Positions 26,816 through 36,573 of a DNA stretch of 64,000 bases are shown here, piece after piece; within the stretch, counting starts at the first letter, position 1, and the number at the start of each line of letters is the position of its first letter. Where the stretch lies: assembly GCA_018240285.1 (NCBI GenBank), contig JAFEGA010000019.1, positions 1 through 64,000 on the forward strand, given 5' to 3'. The DNA comes from Pseudomonadota bacterium. GTDB lineage: Bacteria; Pseudomonadota; Gammaproteobacteria; Burkholderiales; Nitrosomonadaceae. Below the pieces are notes generated by a model that was not told where the DNA came from, did not search any database, and saw only the letters and a list, made by a program, of their open reading frames with translations. The position numbers were made by a program, and so were the translations under genes.

Positions 26816-27343
26816 TCAGGCTACGGCTGTTGCATCACCCAAAATAAGCAGAATACCTTGCAGCGCTGTAGCCACGGCCTGACGGCGGATGGATTCGCGA
26901 TCGCCGGTAAAATAATGGGTTTCTTGTTGCACTAAACCATTCTGAGCTACCCAAGCGAAGCACACCATACCGACCGGTTTAGTGGCTGTTCCGCCGTCCG
27001 GTCCGGCGATTCCGGTGATTGAAACACTGATGTGCGCATGACTTCTGTTGAGCGCACCGATAGCCATTTCTTGCGCGGTTTGCGGAGAAACCGCGCCATG
27101 CCGATCCAGTGTGGCTTGTTGCACGCCGAGCATTTCGCGTTTGGCGGTGTTGCTGTAAGTGATATAGCCGCGCTCGTACCAGGCCGAACTGCCCGATACC
27201 GCCGTTATTGCCTGACCGGCCCAGCCGCCGGTGCACGATTCCGCTGTTACCAGCATCCAGCCGCATTGAGCAAGACTTTGCCCAACCTTTGCTGCCAAGT
27301 CGTAAGTGGTTTGATCGTTATCAGAGATTTCCGGCTCCCGCAC
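26816..27343 (-). CDS. pncC: Nicotinamide-nucleotide amidohydrolase (CinA C-terminal family)
   Basis: A 175-residue stand-alone CinA C-terminal domain that deamidates NMN to NaMN in pyridine-nucleotide salvage. VTAESCTGGWAGQAIT holds the catalytic Ser. GYITYSNTAKREMLGV, GAVSPQTAQEMA and ITGIAGPDGGTATKPVG are all canonical. The length is normal for the stand-alone type. It is convergent with yqhA and divergent from the next gene. Confidence 0.92.
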   Translation of the reverse strand: MREPEISDNDQTTYDLAAKVGQSLAQCGWMLVTAESCTGGWAGQAITAVSGSSAWYERGYITYSNTAKREMLGVQQATLDRHGAVSPQTAQEMAIGALNRSHAHISVSITGIAGPDGGTATKPVGMVCFAWVAQNGLVQQETHYFTGDRESIRRQAVATALQGILLILGDATAVA

Positions 27344-27499
27344 ATATTGCTGGCTCCATTATAAGGGAACCTAATGGTTTTACAGCGCCGATTTATTTTT
27401 TACTTTTTTTTCCGTGAGTGCAGTACCATTTCCCGACGAGCCAAGCGGTTAAAGCGCCGCTCCATTTCAATCGTGATTTTTCACAAAAGAGGTATTCAC

Positions 27500-28012
27500 A
27501 TGCGCAAATTCTTACTGGCGGCAATGATTTTAGCGGTTCCAGCACCGGCATTGGCAAGCGATGTAGGGGTTACTATCAGCATCGGTCAACCCGGTTTCTA
27601 TGGCCAAATTACTTTGGGTAATCAGTATCCCGTGCCGCGATTGCTTTATCCGAATCCTATTCTGGCTATACCGCCCGCGGTCGCTGTTCAGCAGCAACCG
27701 ATTTATCTCTATGTGCCGCCGGGTCACGCCAAACGATGGGATAAATACTGCCATCGCTACAATGCCTGCTATCAGCCGGTCTATTTTGTGGAAAAAGACT
27801 GGTATAACAACGTATATGTGCCGCATTATCACAGTCAGGGCGGTTATCCCGGCGGCTACCATGATGACGGGCGGCATTATGATGATGACGATCGGGCAGA
27901 ACGCCGCGGTTATGACCGTCATCCCGGTCGAGGTAACGGCGGAGACCATGACAGGGGTGATCATGGAGATCATGGTAAAAAGGGACATGACCGGGGTAAC
28001 CGCAGGGATTGA
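27500..28012 (+). CDS. Secreted protein with His/Asp/Arg/Gly-rich tail
   Basis: 170 residues starting at ATG 27500, with GAGG eight bases upstream. MRKFLLAAMILAVPAPALAS is a clear signal peptide with an ALA cleavage site. The middle part has many Pro/Tyr and two Cys (DKYCHRYNACYQPVYF). The last ~60 residues are a low-complexity tail of His, Asp, Gly and Arg (HDDGRHYDDDDRAERRGYD, GDHDRGDHGDHGKKGH) that could bind metal ions. No named family was recognised. Confidence 0.8.
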   Translation: MRKFLLAAMILAVPAPALASDVGVTISIGQPGFYGQITLGNQYPVPRLLYPNPILAIPPAVAVQQQPIYLYVPPGHAKRWDKYCHRYNACYQPVYFVEKDWYNNVYVPHYHSQGGYPGGYHDDGRHYDDDDRAERRGYDRHPGRGNGGDHDRGDHGDHGKKGHDRGNRRD

Positions 28013-28033
28013 TGGTTTTTTAACCATTCCGGA

Positions 28034-28861
28034 TTAAATCCCAGCATTGCTCAGGTTTTTATCCATGAAAGCACCCAAAGCTTTTTTCCAGACCGGTTGC
28101 ATGAAAATGAAACCGGTATTGTGACTGCCTTCCAAGGGCAGAAATTGCTTCGGTTCTGGGGCTACCTGAAACAATCGCTGGCCATGCCGGAACGGGATGA
28201 TTTCATCCTGTGGACTATGCGCAATGAAAACCGGACAGGATACCGCTTGCAGCGATGCCAGCGTGTTGTATTCAAAGCGGCTGATCCAACGCACCGGCAG
28301 GAACGGATAGATTTCCGCTCCCAGCTCCGGAACGGAAGTGAAAGTGGACGCCAGCACCAGCAAGTCGGGCTTTTCCCGTGCCGCCAGCCAGCTTGCCACC
28401 GCACCGCCCAGCGATTCGCCAAACAAGACAATCCGCTTAGGTGCGATCTCTTTGGTTCCGATCAAATAATGCCAAGCTGCCAACGCATCCTGATACATGC
28501 CAGATTCCGACGGTGTGCCGCTGCTTTGACCGTAGCCGCGATAATCGAACAGCAAGGTGTTGTAACCGAGCCGTTTGAACATTGTCAGATAATTGATGCG
28601 ATGTGAAATGTTGCCGGCATTGCCGTGAAAAAACAGCACCGTGCCTTTGGCATCCGGCACGGACATCCACCAGCCATGCAATGTTTCACCGTTGCCAACC
28701 GGGATGCTGACAGCGGCATAATCCAAACCGATTACGTCCGGCGTGTTGCTGAGTTGTTTTTCCGGGAAGTAAACCAGGCGCGCTTGACCGAAATATACCA
28801 GCAGGACGAAAACGAGATAAACGGCGCATAACGCTACCGACAGATTGATCAGTATCTGCAC
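28034..28861 (-). CDS. Alpha/beta hydrolase, membrane-anchored (BEM46/YfhR type)
   Basis: 275 residues with an N-terminal hydrophobic helix (LSVALCAVYLVFVLLVYFG) and an alpha/beta-hydrolase fold. VLFFHGNAGNISHR is the oxyanion HG motif, LFGESLGGAVASW is the nucleophile elbow, and HSPQDEIIPFRHG and GSHNTGF supply the Asp and His. It resembles the BEM46/YfhR family; substrates are unknown. GTG 28861 starts two bases after the upstream DUF2141 stop, so translation is coupled. Confidence 0.88.
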   Translation of the reverse strand: MQILINLSVALCAVYLVFVLLVYFGQARLVYFPEKQLSNTPDVIGLDYAAVSIPVGNGETLHGWWMSVPDAKGTVLFFHGNAGNISHRINYLTMFKRLGYNTLLFDYRGYGQSSGTPSESGMYQDALAAWHYLIGTKEIAPKRIVLFGESLGGAVASWLAAREKPDLLVLASTFTSVPELGAEIYPFLPVRWISRFEYNTLASLQAVSCPVFIAHSPQDEIIPFRHGQRLFQVAPEPKQFLPLEGSHNTGFIFMQPVWKKALGAFMDKNLSNAGI

Positions 28862-28863
28862 GG

Positions 28864-29385
28864 TTATGGTTGGGGCGGCTGCTGCAGATCGATGACGATA
28901 TCGGCGCCCAGCTTGCCGGTGGTAAACGCGGAATCGCTGAACTTGGGAAAGCCGGTCTGTTGCTTAGGATTCTTGGACAAACCGAAAGGCTCTTCGGGCA
29001 GCAAGTTCCAGCGTTTTTTTAATTTACGGTTGGCGTCGATGTCGTGATAAACCGCTACAGCAAACGTGCCCGGCTGCTCGAGATTCATGCAGACTTTTTG
29101 CTGTCCGTCCGCCGCTGGAATGCGAACCTTGCGTTTGCGCCCTTTTTTGAATAAAAAATTGTCCGGGTCATCGTACAGTTCAACATTCAAAACACCGCCG
29201 GCTCTCATATTGTTTACTGTAACCCTGACTTGAGCGCTACGCGCATTGCAGGCATCAGGCGCTTCTTGCGGCCTGATATTCAGTGTTTCGTCGGCGTGCG
29301 CCGGTATCGAGCTTAACAAGCTCAGTACAAGCAGCAAAAATGATCGAGTCAACTTTCCAGGAAGTAAGAATTTCATAGTGTTCAT
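28864..29385 (-). CDS. DUF2141 family secreted protein
   Basis: About 173 residues. The start at ATG 29385 (MNTMKFLL) is a judgement: the frame is open to 29430 and no clear Shine-Dalgarno exists. The signal peptide runs to IPAHADETLN. The beta-sandwich-like domain has GVLNVELYDDPDNFL, GTFAVAVYHDIDANRKLKK and PEEPFGLSKNPK, which are hallmarks of DUF2141. Function is unknown. It lies between a DUF748 protein and an alpha/beta hydrolase in one operon. Confidence 0.85.
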   Translation of the reverse strand: MNTMKFLLPGKLTRSFLLLVLSLLSSIPAHADETLNIRPQEAPDACNARSAQVRVTVNNMRAGGVLNVELYDDPDNFLFKKGRKRKVRIPAADGQQKVCMNLEQPGTFAVAVYHDIDANRKLKKRWNLLPEEPFGLSKNPKQQTGFPKFSDSAFTTGKLGADIVIDLQQPPQP

Positions 29386-29444
29386 TGAGTCGGGATGTGT
29401 TATGTGTATTAAGGCTGTCTTGAACGGCAAGGAAGCGCAAGCGT

Positions 29445-32400
29445 CTATTTCAGCGAAAATTCCGCTTTGCTGCCTATTTTTTTATCGCTATCATCGCTCT
29501 CGTGAACGCCCACGACAAAAATGCGTTCACCGGAAATCCCGCCGTTCTCAACGAGCCAATTACGCGCCGCGGTAGCACGGTTTTCCGCTAGCGCCTGCAA
29601 GTCGCCGTCAGTAATGACGGTGTGCGTCAGCATGAGCTGTTCCATCTCGCTATCGGGAATGCTTTTGACCATCCCCACGGCATTCTTGGGTTTTTCAAAA
29701 GGTTCTTTCTTGTACGCGATTTCAAGGTACTTGCTATATTCCTTCGGCGTGAGTGTGATATTGGCCAGTGTGCCGCTGGCGATGCCCTTTTTAGTATCTT
29801 CCGAGATCTTCTGCGCTTTTACCTTATTTTGCAGCATGGCTTGTTTCAATCCTTCGTAATCCGTTTCCGGATCGATATGGCCGGAAATTTCCAGTTTCAG
29901 CGGCGGACGGTCGGTCAAAATATCGGCCAAAGATTTCAGGCGCGGCACTGCGTCGGCTTCGATTTCGGCAAAACCGGGCGCGAAGGAAATCTCGGACAAT
30001 TCCTCGCCGCCTTCAAATACCGAACCGAGCAATGCGAAAGGCGATGTGATCGCCTTGGAAATCATGTTGATAAACGCGTTGAAGACGATATCGCCGAGAT
30101 TGAAGTCGGGGTCGTCGAGCGAACCTTTGAGCGGCAGATGAAGATTGATTTCACCGCGGCGGTTTTTCAGCAGCGTGATGGCAAGATCGAGCGGGAGCGA
30201 TACCGCATTTTCGCTTTCGACTTTCTCGCCGAGCGTGAATTGGTCGAGAAAGATTTTGTTGTCCGCGGACAATGCGCCATTTTCGATCTGGTAATTCACA
30301 TCGGCCGACAGCTTTCCCTTTTCAATTTCGTAACCGATATATTTGCCGGAGTAAGGGCTGAATGGCGGCAGATCGATGTCTTTAACCTGCGCCACGAGGT
30401 CCATCAGCAGCTGCGAACTGAACGGGTCGATTGTGCCGTGGATATGCAAAGGCGCGGTTTTGCTGACCATGCCGCGAATGTCGATTTTTCCCGATTTGCC
30501 GGGATAGAGCGGGCCGATCTGCCCGGTCAATGCCGTCAGATTGGCGCGGTAATTCGGTTTAATGAAGCGGTCATTGAAGTTGATGTTGCCTTGTTGCAGG
30601 TAAATCTTGGCGATATGCACCGGCGTTTCGTTTTTCGCCCCGGCTGTACCGTGATCCTTGGATTCCGCTGCGGCCACCGGCGTGACCGGTTCCGCCGGTT
30701 TTTCGGTTTGAATGATTTGCTTAAGATTAAGACTACCGTCCGGCAGGATAGTCATGCGTGCAAAGAAATCGCTCAAATACAGCGCGCCGATATCCACCTG
30801 CAGCGGATCGTTACTGAAGTTGAAACGGTTGATATCGAGCTTTTTCCAGTGCAATAAATCGTAGGCATTTTTGCTGTCGAAGATATTGAAATTGGCCAGT
30901 TTGCCATCGCCGTTTACCTTAATTCTCAACGGCTCACCGCTGGCCTTGATGTTTCCCGCGAAGGAAATGTCACCGCTGGTGAGCAATGCAGTCAGTTTAT
31001 CGCCCAGCCAGCCTTGCAGCGATACCAGATCAACCGCAGTCAAGTCCAGCAGCAAATCCGCCGACAGCGGCGACCACGCCAGCGCGCCGCTGGCTTTGAT
31101 GCTGCCATGTTGATTGACTCGCCCCTGCATGGTCAACTGTAATGGCTTTACGCCATCCAGATCGATGTCCTCCAGCGCCAGGTCGAGTGAATCCACAATC
31201 ATCGGCGTGACTTTGGTCATCGACAGATCTTCGTAGTGCAGCTTGGCCGCTTTGAGTTGAATGCTTTTAAGCTGCGGTATCCAAGGCTTTTCTGCTGCAT
31301 CCGGTTTATTTTTACGGGTATCCGCACGTGCAACATCGCGCTGTTCCATTACTTTTTCGGTATTTTTAACCGGGCTGGCGGAGTGCGATGGTTTACGTGC
31401 TGGGATCGGGATACGCGCCGCCACTTGCTGAGCGATTTCTGCCACTGGCGCTTGCGTTTGCGTTTGCGTTTGTACCGGTGCACCCGTTGAACTGAAAAGC
31501 CGGGAAAGATCGAGATTACCTTGCGCATCGCGGCGCAGAGTCGTGCTGAAACCATCCAGAGCGATATTCCCTAAGCCGATCTTTTGCGCTGCGGTATTGA
31601 TGGTGATATCGGGGATTGCCAATTTGGCAAACGATAGTGCCGGTTCTTTTTCACCTTCGCGCGTCAACTGCGCTTGATCGATACTCAGTTTGATGCGTGC
31701 GGGCTTTTTGCCACCCAGATCGACGTTGCTCAGCACAATATTCAACTTTTTCAGACTGCTTTGATAGGGTGCGGCAACGGCATTATTTTTGATCGCCAGC
31801 TGACGCAGCGATGTCGTACCGGTAATCGAAATTTCCGGCGCTTTGTCTGGTTCTTGTGCGAAACTAAGATTCAGGTCGCTGTCGTAAAAACCGGATAGCA
31901 GATGAATGCCTTCGGGCAGCGTTACATAGCGGTTATAGCGATTTAAATCCACGTCATTGAGCTTGATGGCCACGGCTGCTTCCCGAACATTCGTGAAAAG
32001 CCGCAATTTGCCATCGATTGAAAGGGGCGCATCGTTGATTTTTGCACTGAAACGCGGTTCTATCCAGTTTTCCTGGGTGCTGTTGATATTGGCGGCAATG
32101 GGAACGCTGAGATTAATTTCGCTGAGGGTGTGCCCGGCATTTTCGTATTGGTCGATAAATTCGACACGGCCGCCCTGAATGGCGATATTGCTGATGGAAA
32201 ACGGAATGCCCTGATCGTTCGCGGTATCTTTTTTATCGGAAGGTTGCTGGAGCCGTTCCAGGATGTCGGAGATGTTCAGTTGATCTTTGTTCTTCCGCAC
32301 CAGCCGCAGTTGCGGCTCCGACAAAGTGATCGATGTGACAATGGGTGCACGCTGTTTCAACGATTCAAAACTGACACCGATATGCAACGTGTTAAAGGAA

Positions 32401-32675
32401 AACAGTACCGGACGCGTTTCCGCCGTGTCCATTTTTTCGTCAATACGAAAACCTTGTACGGTCAACTCAAGCGTGCGGGGTTTTAGTTCAATGGACGCTA
32501 CGGTTACCGGGCGTTGCAGATAGTCCGACAGGTGAATTTCGAGCTGGGATTTTGCATAACCGGGTAGCCAAAATATGACGAGTGCTGCTAAAGCGGCGGC
32601 TAGAACTGTAATAACGGCAAGTGCAATGGTCAGCCGTTTGTACCGGATGTAACGTTGCTGTGAGGTCGGAGTCAT
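29445..32675 (-). CDS. DUF748 / AsmA-like envelope protein
   Basis: 1076 residues. One N-terminal transmembrane helix (LTIALAVITVLAAALAALVIFWLPGY) is followed by a very long beta-rich periplasmic part typical of DUF748/AsmA-like proteins, a group linked to lipid transport to the outer membrane. A Pro/Gln/Thr-rich stretch (TQTQTQAPVAEIAQQ, ~400-445) separates two halves. The last 150 residues look OmpA/peptidoglycan-associated: LADILTDRPPLKLEISGHID, then ATAARNWLVENGGISGERI. It heads the operon with DUF2141 and the hydrolase. Confidence 0.88.
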   Translation of the reverse strand: MTPTSQQRYIRYKRLTIALAVITVLAAALAALVIFWLPGYAKSQLEIHLSDYLQRPVTVASIELKPRTLELTVQGFRIDEKMDTAETRPVLFSFNTLHIGVSFESLKQRAPIVTSITLSEPQLRLVRKNKDQLNISDILERLQQPSDKKDTANDQGIPFSISNIAIQGGRVEFIDQYENAGHTLSEINLSVPIAANINSTQENWIEPRFSAKINDAPLSIDGKLRLFTNVREAAVAIKLNDVDLNRYNRYVTLPEGIHLLSGFYDSDLNLSFAQEPDKAPEISITGTTSLRQLAIKNNAVAAPYQSSLKKLNIVLSNVDLGGKKPARIKLSIDQAQLTREGEKEPALSFAKLAIPDITINTAAQKIGLGNIALDGFSTTLRRDAQGNLDLSRLFSSTGAPVQTQTQTQAPVAEIAQQVAARIPIPARKPSHSASPVKNTEKVMEQRDVARADTRKNKPDAAEKPWIPQLKSIQLKAAKLHYEDLSMTKVTPMIVDSLDLALEDIDLDGVKPLQLTMQGRVNQHGSIKASGALAWSPLSADLLLDLTAVDLVSLQGWLGDKLTALLTSGDISFAGNIKASGEPLRIKVNGDGKLANFNIFDSKNAYDLLHWKKLDINRFNFSNDPLQVDIGALYLSDFFARMTILPDGSLNLKQIIQTEKPAEPVTPVAAAESKDHGTAGAKNETPVHIAKIYLQQGNINFNDRFIKPNYRANLTALTGQIGPLYPGKSGKIDIRGMVSKTAPLHIHGTIDPFSSQLLMDLVAQVKDIDLPPFSPYSGKYIGYEIEKGKLSADVNYQIENGALSADNKIFLDQFTLGEKVESENAVSLPLDLAITLLKNRRGEINLHLPLKGSLDDPDFNLGDIVFNAFINMISKAITSPFALLGSVFEGGEELSEISFAPGFAEIEADAVPRLKSLADILTDRPPLKLEISGHIDPETDYEGLKQAMLQNKVKAQKISEDTKKGIASGTLANITLTPKEYSKYLEIAYKKEPFEKPKNAVGMVKSIPDSEMEQLMLTHTVITDGDLQALAENRATAARNWLVENGGISGERIFVVGVHESDDSDKKIGSKAEFSLK

Positions 32676-32761
32676 AACAATACCCTGTCAGTTTCTACAG
32701 CGAATTAGCCAAATCTCAAAACATTTTAGACCGATAAATGCGTTATTGATGACAAAATTTA

Positions 32762-32824
32762 TAGGGAAGCGCTGAAAAACTGCTGTGCTCAGCTATCGTT
32801 TGCTGCTTTTTAAGCGCTTCCCTA
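32762..32824. repeat. Short deleted derivative of the MITE-like element
   Basis: 63 bases: TAGGGAAGCGCTGAAAAA at the left and a near-complement ending AAGCGCTTCCCTA at the right, with almost all of the interior missing. Confidence 0.65.
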
Positions 32825-32919
32825 GCCGGAAAAGCAAATTGAGTTACCCGGAAGTTTTTGTGAATCAACCCGACAGCTCAATTTGCAGAATTTGCCGGAA
32901 TCTTGATGGACAGGCTATT

Positions 32920-33384
32920 TCAATGAGTTGAGCCGGCTTTCAGATTGATCAGTTCGACATCGAAAATCAAAGTTGCATCCGGTGGAATAACGTTACCGGC
33001 GCCGCGCGAACCATAAGCCATCGATGGCGGAATAATCAGCGTGCGTTGCCCGCCAACTTTCATACCCTGAACGCCTTGATCCCAGCCTTTAATCACACGG
33101 CCCGCTCCAAGCATGAACGAGAAATATTCTTTACGGTCATAAGAGCTATCGAACTTTTTACCTTTTTTATCCGGCGCATTTTCATCGTAGAGCCAGCCGG
33201 TATAATGCACATTAACAACTTTCCCGATCTCCGCTTCTTCGCCGCTACCCACTTTGGTGTCAATTTTCTGCAACGCCGGCCCGTCGGTGGAGGCCATATC
33301 TTTATAAGCGAAGGCCGCTTGCGGCAACATCACAAATGCTAGCAGGATGAAACTTAAATGAAACAGTGTTTTCATATTACGCAT
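32920..33384 (-). CDS. FKBP-type peptidyl-prolyl cis-trans isomerase, periplasmic
   Basis: 154 residues. GAGGA precedes ATG 33384. The signal peptide ends near QAAFAYKD. A single FKBP domain follows: VNVHYTGWLYDENAPDKKGKKFD, SFMLGAGRVIKGWDQGVQGMKVGG, LIIPPSMAYGSRGAGNVIPP and TLIFDVELI, all matching active FKBPs. It speeds proline isomerisation in the periplasm. Confidence 0.93.
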   Translation of the reverse strand: MRNMKTLFHLSFILLAFVMLPQAAFAYKDMASTDGPALQKIDTKVGSGEEAEIGKVVNVHYTGWLYDENAPDKKGKKFDSSYDRKEYFSFMLGAGRVIKGWDQGVQGMKVGGQRTLIIPPSMAYGSRGAGNVIPPDATLIFDVELINLKAGSTH

Positions 33385-33506
33385 GATTTCCTCAAGAAAA
33401 AATTAAACCCGCTTAATTTTAGCAATTAACGCTTGGGTATTATAACTGGTAACATCAATTCTTTTTATGGCTGACTGGTTCAATTGATTACTGCATTTTT
33501 ATATTC

Positions 33507-33651
33507 AGGAAAACCCTGAAAAAGGTTGCGAGCGATCACCAGGCAAAGCGAAATCGGGCGAGAAAGCACAGCTTACGAGTAGTCAATGCGCATTGCGAGC
33601 CTGATTCCAGCGCAATAAGGTTGAGCGCAGTAGTTTTTCAGCGCTTTCTTA
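33507..33651 (+). repeat. MITE-like element, copy B (degraded left end)
   Basis: About 145 bp. The left terminus CCCTGAAAAAGG has lost its outer bases; the right terminus TTTTTCAGCGCTTTCTTAG is intact but diverged. The interior matches copies A and D with substitutions, making it the most diverged full-length copy. Confidence 0.7.
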
Positions 33652-33678
33652 GCAGTCAATTTTTTGAAAGTATTGAAC

Positions 33679-34143
33679 ATGCATATACCTGAACATCGTG
33701 AAGCAGAAAAAACTGAGCAGCAGATTGCGGATCAGCAAGCAGCCGATTTGTTATGTCTGCACGATTCTCCGCTGGTGCGCGCCATGTACCTGAGCGCCGG
33801 TTTTCTGGCGTTGTTTTTGGCTATCTTGGGAGCAGTATTGCCGGTGTTGCCGACAACGCCTTTTGTGCTGTTGGCGGCAGCTTGTTTTGCACGCGGCTCC
33901 GAATACTTTCATCATAAATTGCTGGAAAACCGCATTGCCGGACCCATCATTCGTGAATGGTCGCTTTATCGCAGCATTCCGCAGCGTGTTAAGCGCTGGG
34001 TGTATTTTTTGATGACATTGTCATTTGGCAGTTCGATTTTGATTGTGCCTGAGCTATGGCAGAAAATCATGTTGGTTGTCATCGGCAGCATTCTGGCGGT
34101 TTTCGTGTGGCGCATACCTGTCAGGGAAGTTCAATCGCGCTAA
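33679..34143 (+). CDS. DUF454 (YbaN) family inner-membrane protein
   Basis: About 154 residues from ATG 33679 (a TTG at 33664 is also in frame). The YbaN/DUF454 core is LGAVLPVLPTTPFVLLAAACFARGS, with PIIREWSLYRSIPQRVK after it. Predicted helices lie near residues 38-60, 62-76 and 110-145. Function is unknown. It stands alone between a MITE copy and the chemoreceptor gene. Confidence 0.85.
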   Translation: MHIPEHREAEKTEQQIADQQAADLLCLHDSPLVRAMYLSAGFLALFLAILGAVLPVLPTTPFVLLAAACFARGSEYFHHKLLENRIAGPIIREWSLYRSIPQRVKRWVYFLMTLSFGSSILIVPELWQKIMLVVIGSILAVFVWRIPVREVQSR

Positions 34144-34384
34144 GTAGCCGCAGCAAGTCCCCTCCGAAACCGGCGATCTTTTCACCGGAACTTTATGTAT
34201 CAAAGAAATGAAAACGGCTGCTTCCGATGCGCGCCAGTTTTTATCATTGTCCTTTTTCTCCCATCAAATTATTAAGTTGCTGCATCCATACCCGTTCTAA
34301 CTTCCTGAACCCAAAATTAAAGTTGTATAAATTTTCTCCGTAAAAAAATACTCACCTCTTCTTAATCACTCGTAAAGGTACAAA

Positions 34385-35902
34385 ATGAGAATCAATGAGC
34401 CGGTTACCCAACGGGATATGGGTATGGATAATGGTTGTGAAATTATCTCAACGACCAATCTAAAGGGCGCCATAACTTCAGCAAATGAAGATTTTATCCG
34501 CATGAGCGGTTATTCATGGGAAGAGCTCGAAAATAAAAACCATAACATTATCCGCCACCCGGATGTGCCACCGGAAGCTTATGCCATGCTGTGGGAGGCT
34601 CTAAAAGCCGGAAAACCTTGGATTGGCATGGTAAAAAACCGGAATAAGAATGGCGATCACTATTGGGTTGATGCTTATGCGAGTCCTTTGTTTGAAGACG
34701 GTAAGATCGTTGGTTATCAGTCGGTCCGGGTAAAACCGGAAAAAATCTGGGTTGACCGTGCTGAAGCGTTATATGCCCAAATAATGTCCAAAAAATCGGA
34801 TGATGATAAACGCCGCTCCAAGCTTGATGAGGTAAAGCTGACGAGACTCCCGATCGGCTTAACTGCTAAGATCGTTTTGGCTATTACCGGTGTTTTTGCT
34901 CTGGTTTTTGCAGGACTTGCGCTGACAGAAAAAATTTCTATCCTGTTTGCACTATCGGGTTTTCTTGCAGGCAGCCTAATCAGCGCAGCTATTGTGCATC
35001 GCCTGCTAGAAGGGCTACGAAGCGTGGCGGCAAAATCGGAAAGTATCGCCAATGACCCGGTTGCCCGCTATATCTATACCGGAAGGACAGATGAAATAGG
35101 ACAATTGGAATACGTGCAAATCTTTCAACGCGCTAAATTCCGTACCGCAATCGGCCGTGTTTTAGAATCGATTTCCGTATTGGAAAAAAACACCGATGAA
35201 GTAGCGAAAAGCAGTGTCGACCTCTCAAGCCGTACTGAGAATACAGCATCAAGCCTTGAAGAAACGGCGTCGAGCATGGAAGAGATGGCTTCCACCGTTC
35301 AGCAGAATGCCGACAATACCAAACAAGCCAATATCATCGTAGCTAGCGCAAATAAACAATTTAAAACCAGTGAGAGGGTAGTGACAAGTACTATGCATGC
35401 CATGAACGAAATTAACGAAAGCAGCAAAAAAATTGCTGAAATTACCAATGTGATTGATGAAATCGCTTTCCAAACCAATTTGCTGGCACTTAATGCGGCA
35501 GTAGAAGCTGCAAGAGCCGGAGAACAAGGACGCGGATTTGCAGTGGTGGCCAACGAGGTACGCAGTCTGGCCGGACGTAGCGCAGAATCTGCAAAACAAA
35601 TTAAGGAATTAATAAGTGACAGTGTTAGCAAGGTCGAGAACGGCACAAAGCTTGTGACTCAATCAGCCGAATCTTTAAGAACGGTCAACGATAGTATCAA
35701 GAAAATTGCTAATTTCGTGAATGAAATTTCGCTCTCTTCGCAAGAACAAGCCAACGGCATCGAGCAAATTAATCAGGCCATTATGCAAATTGATGGCGTG
35801 ACACAACAAAATGGCAGTCTGGTCGAAGATTTGTCCTCTGCCAGCAATGCCATGAATGATAAAGTTAAAAGGCTTGCAAGTCTGGCGGATCAATTTAGAT
35901 AA
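34385..35902 (+). CDS. PAS-domain methyl-accepting chemotaxis protein (Aer-like)
   Basis: 505 residues. Residues ~18-115 are a PAS domain ([41 protein letters not shown]) like the energy-taxis receptor Aer. Two closely spaced membrane helices (~155-205) form a hairpin with no large periplasmic part. A HAMP-like stretch and then the signalling domain follow, with its conserved tip [26 protein letters not shown] (quoted in part: [20 protein letters not shown]). The sensed signal is probably redox or oxygen through the PAS domain; flavin binding is inferred. No che genes are adjacent. Confidence 0.92.
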   Translation: MRINEPVTQRDMGMDNGCEIISTTNLKGAITSANEDFIRMSGYSWEELENKNHNIIRHPDVPPEAYAMLWEALKAGKPWIGMVKNRNKNGDHYWVDAYASPLFEDGKIVGYQSVRVKPEKIWVDRAEALYAQIMSKKSDDDKRRSKLDEVKLTRLPIGLTAKIVLAITGVFALVFAGLALTEKISILFALSGFLAGSLISAAIVHRLLEGLRSVAAKSESIANDPVARYIYTGRTDEIGQLEYVQIFQRAKFRTAIGRVLESISVLEKNTDEVAKSSVDLSSRTENTASSLEETASSMEEMASTVQQNADNTKQANIIVASANKQFKTSERVVTSTMHAMNEINESSKKIAEITNVIDEIAFQTNLLALNAAVEAARAGEQGRGFAVVANEVRSLAGRSAESAKQIKELISDSVSKVENGTKLVTQSAESLRTVNDSIKKIANFVNEISLSSQEQANGIEQINQAIMQIDGVTQQNGSLVEDLSSASNAMNDKVKRLASLADQFR

Positions 35903-35927
35903 TCTAATCGAAAAAATTGCCTTAACC

Positions 35928-35970
35928 AAAAAGCCGGAATCAGCATAATTATCAATTCCGGCTTTTTTAT
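35928..35970 (+). terminator. Rho-independent terminator after the chemoreceptor gene
   Basis: AAAAAGCCGGAAT (35928-35940) pairs over 13 bases with ATTCCGGCTTTTT (35955-35967), followed by T-rich sequence. Confidence 0.88.
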
Positions 35971-36179
35971 TTTACTGAGCAAGCAGAATCCAGCTTTGTC
36001 ACAGAAATTAAACTAGGCTGGACCAGGTTGATATCGAGGCCCTTTGAGTTTCGCAGTGCTAAATTCTCAACAATTCATCCCCCGGTATCAGAATATATTC
36101 GAATCGGTTGCGAGTTGGCGCAATTCTGATTGCCAGGCATCTCTCGCAAGTTTTGACAGCGTAGTGCTAGAATACTTTC

Positions 36180-36539
36180 ATGAACGAAAAAGAAAAAATA
36201 CCGGATTTTGACTTTGACCAGTGGTCCAGGATCGCTCGCGAAGAACCTGAGAAATTCGAAGTGATGCGTCAGCAAATGATCGATAATTTGATCGCGCAAG
36301 CGCCTGCTCATCTTAAACCGCGTTTAACGGGCCTGCAGTGGCAAGTTGATCAAATCCGCAAACAAGCCGGTAACCCGATGGCTTCTTGTTTGCAGATTTC
36401 GCAAAAATTGTGGGCCAATGTGCTTGGGGAAACCGGTTTGTTGAAAACGCTTCAAGAACCCAAGAAAACAGTGAGTACTTTGGAACAAGCTCCCGCCGCT
36501 AAAATATTGTCGTTCGAGCGGCCTAAATCCGATAACTGA
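36180..36539 (+). CDS. DUF3135 family protein
   Basis: 119 residues, soluble and helical. DFDQWSRIAREEPEKFEVMRQQMID near the N-terminus, RLTGLQWQVDQIRKQAGNPMASC in the middle and ISQKLWANV are the conserved stretches of this family of unknown function. It lies 34 bases upstream of the DUF4139 gene in the same direction, so they may be cotranscribed. Confidence 0.82.
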   Translation: MNEKEKIPDFDFDQWSRIAREEPEKFEVMRQQMIDNLIAQAPAHLKPRLTGLQWQVDQIRKQAGNPMASCLQISQKLWANVLGETGLLKTLQEPKKTVSTLEQAPAAKILSFERPKSDN

Positions 36540-36573
36540 ATCCGTTCAAAGCACTGCTTTAGAGGGGAATTCT

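Noticed and set aside
29622..30857. 411-codon open frame on the plus strand opposite the DUF748 gene
   Set aside because: Basic, Phe/Arg/Gln-rich shadow of a clearly real gene on the other strand.
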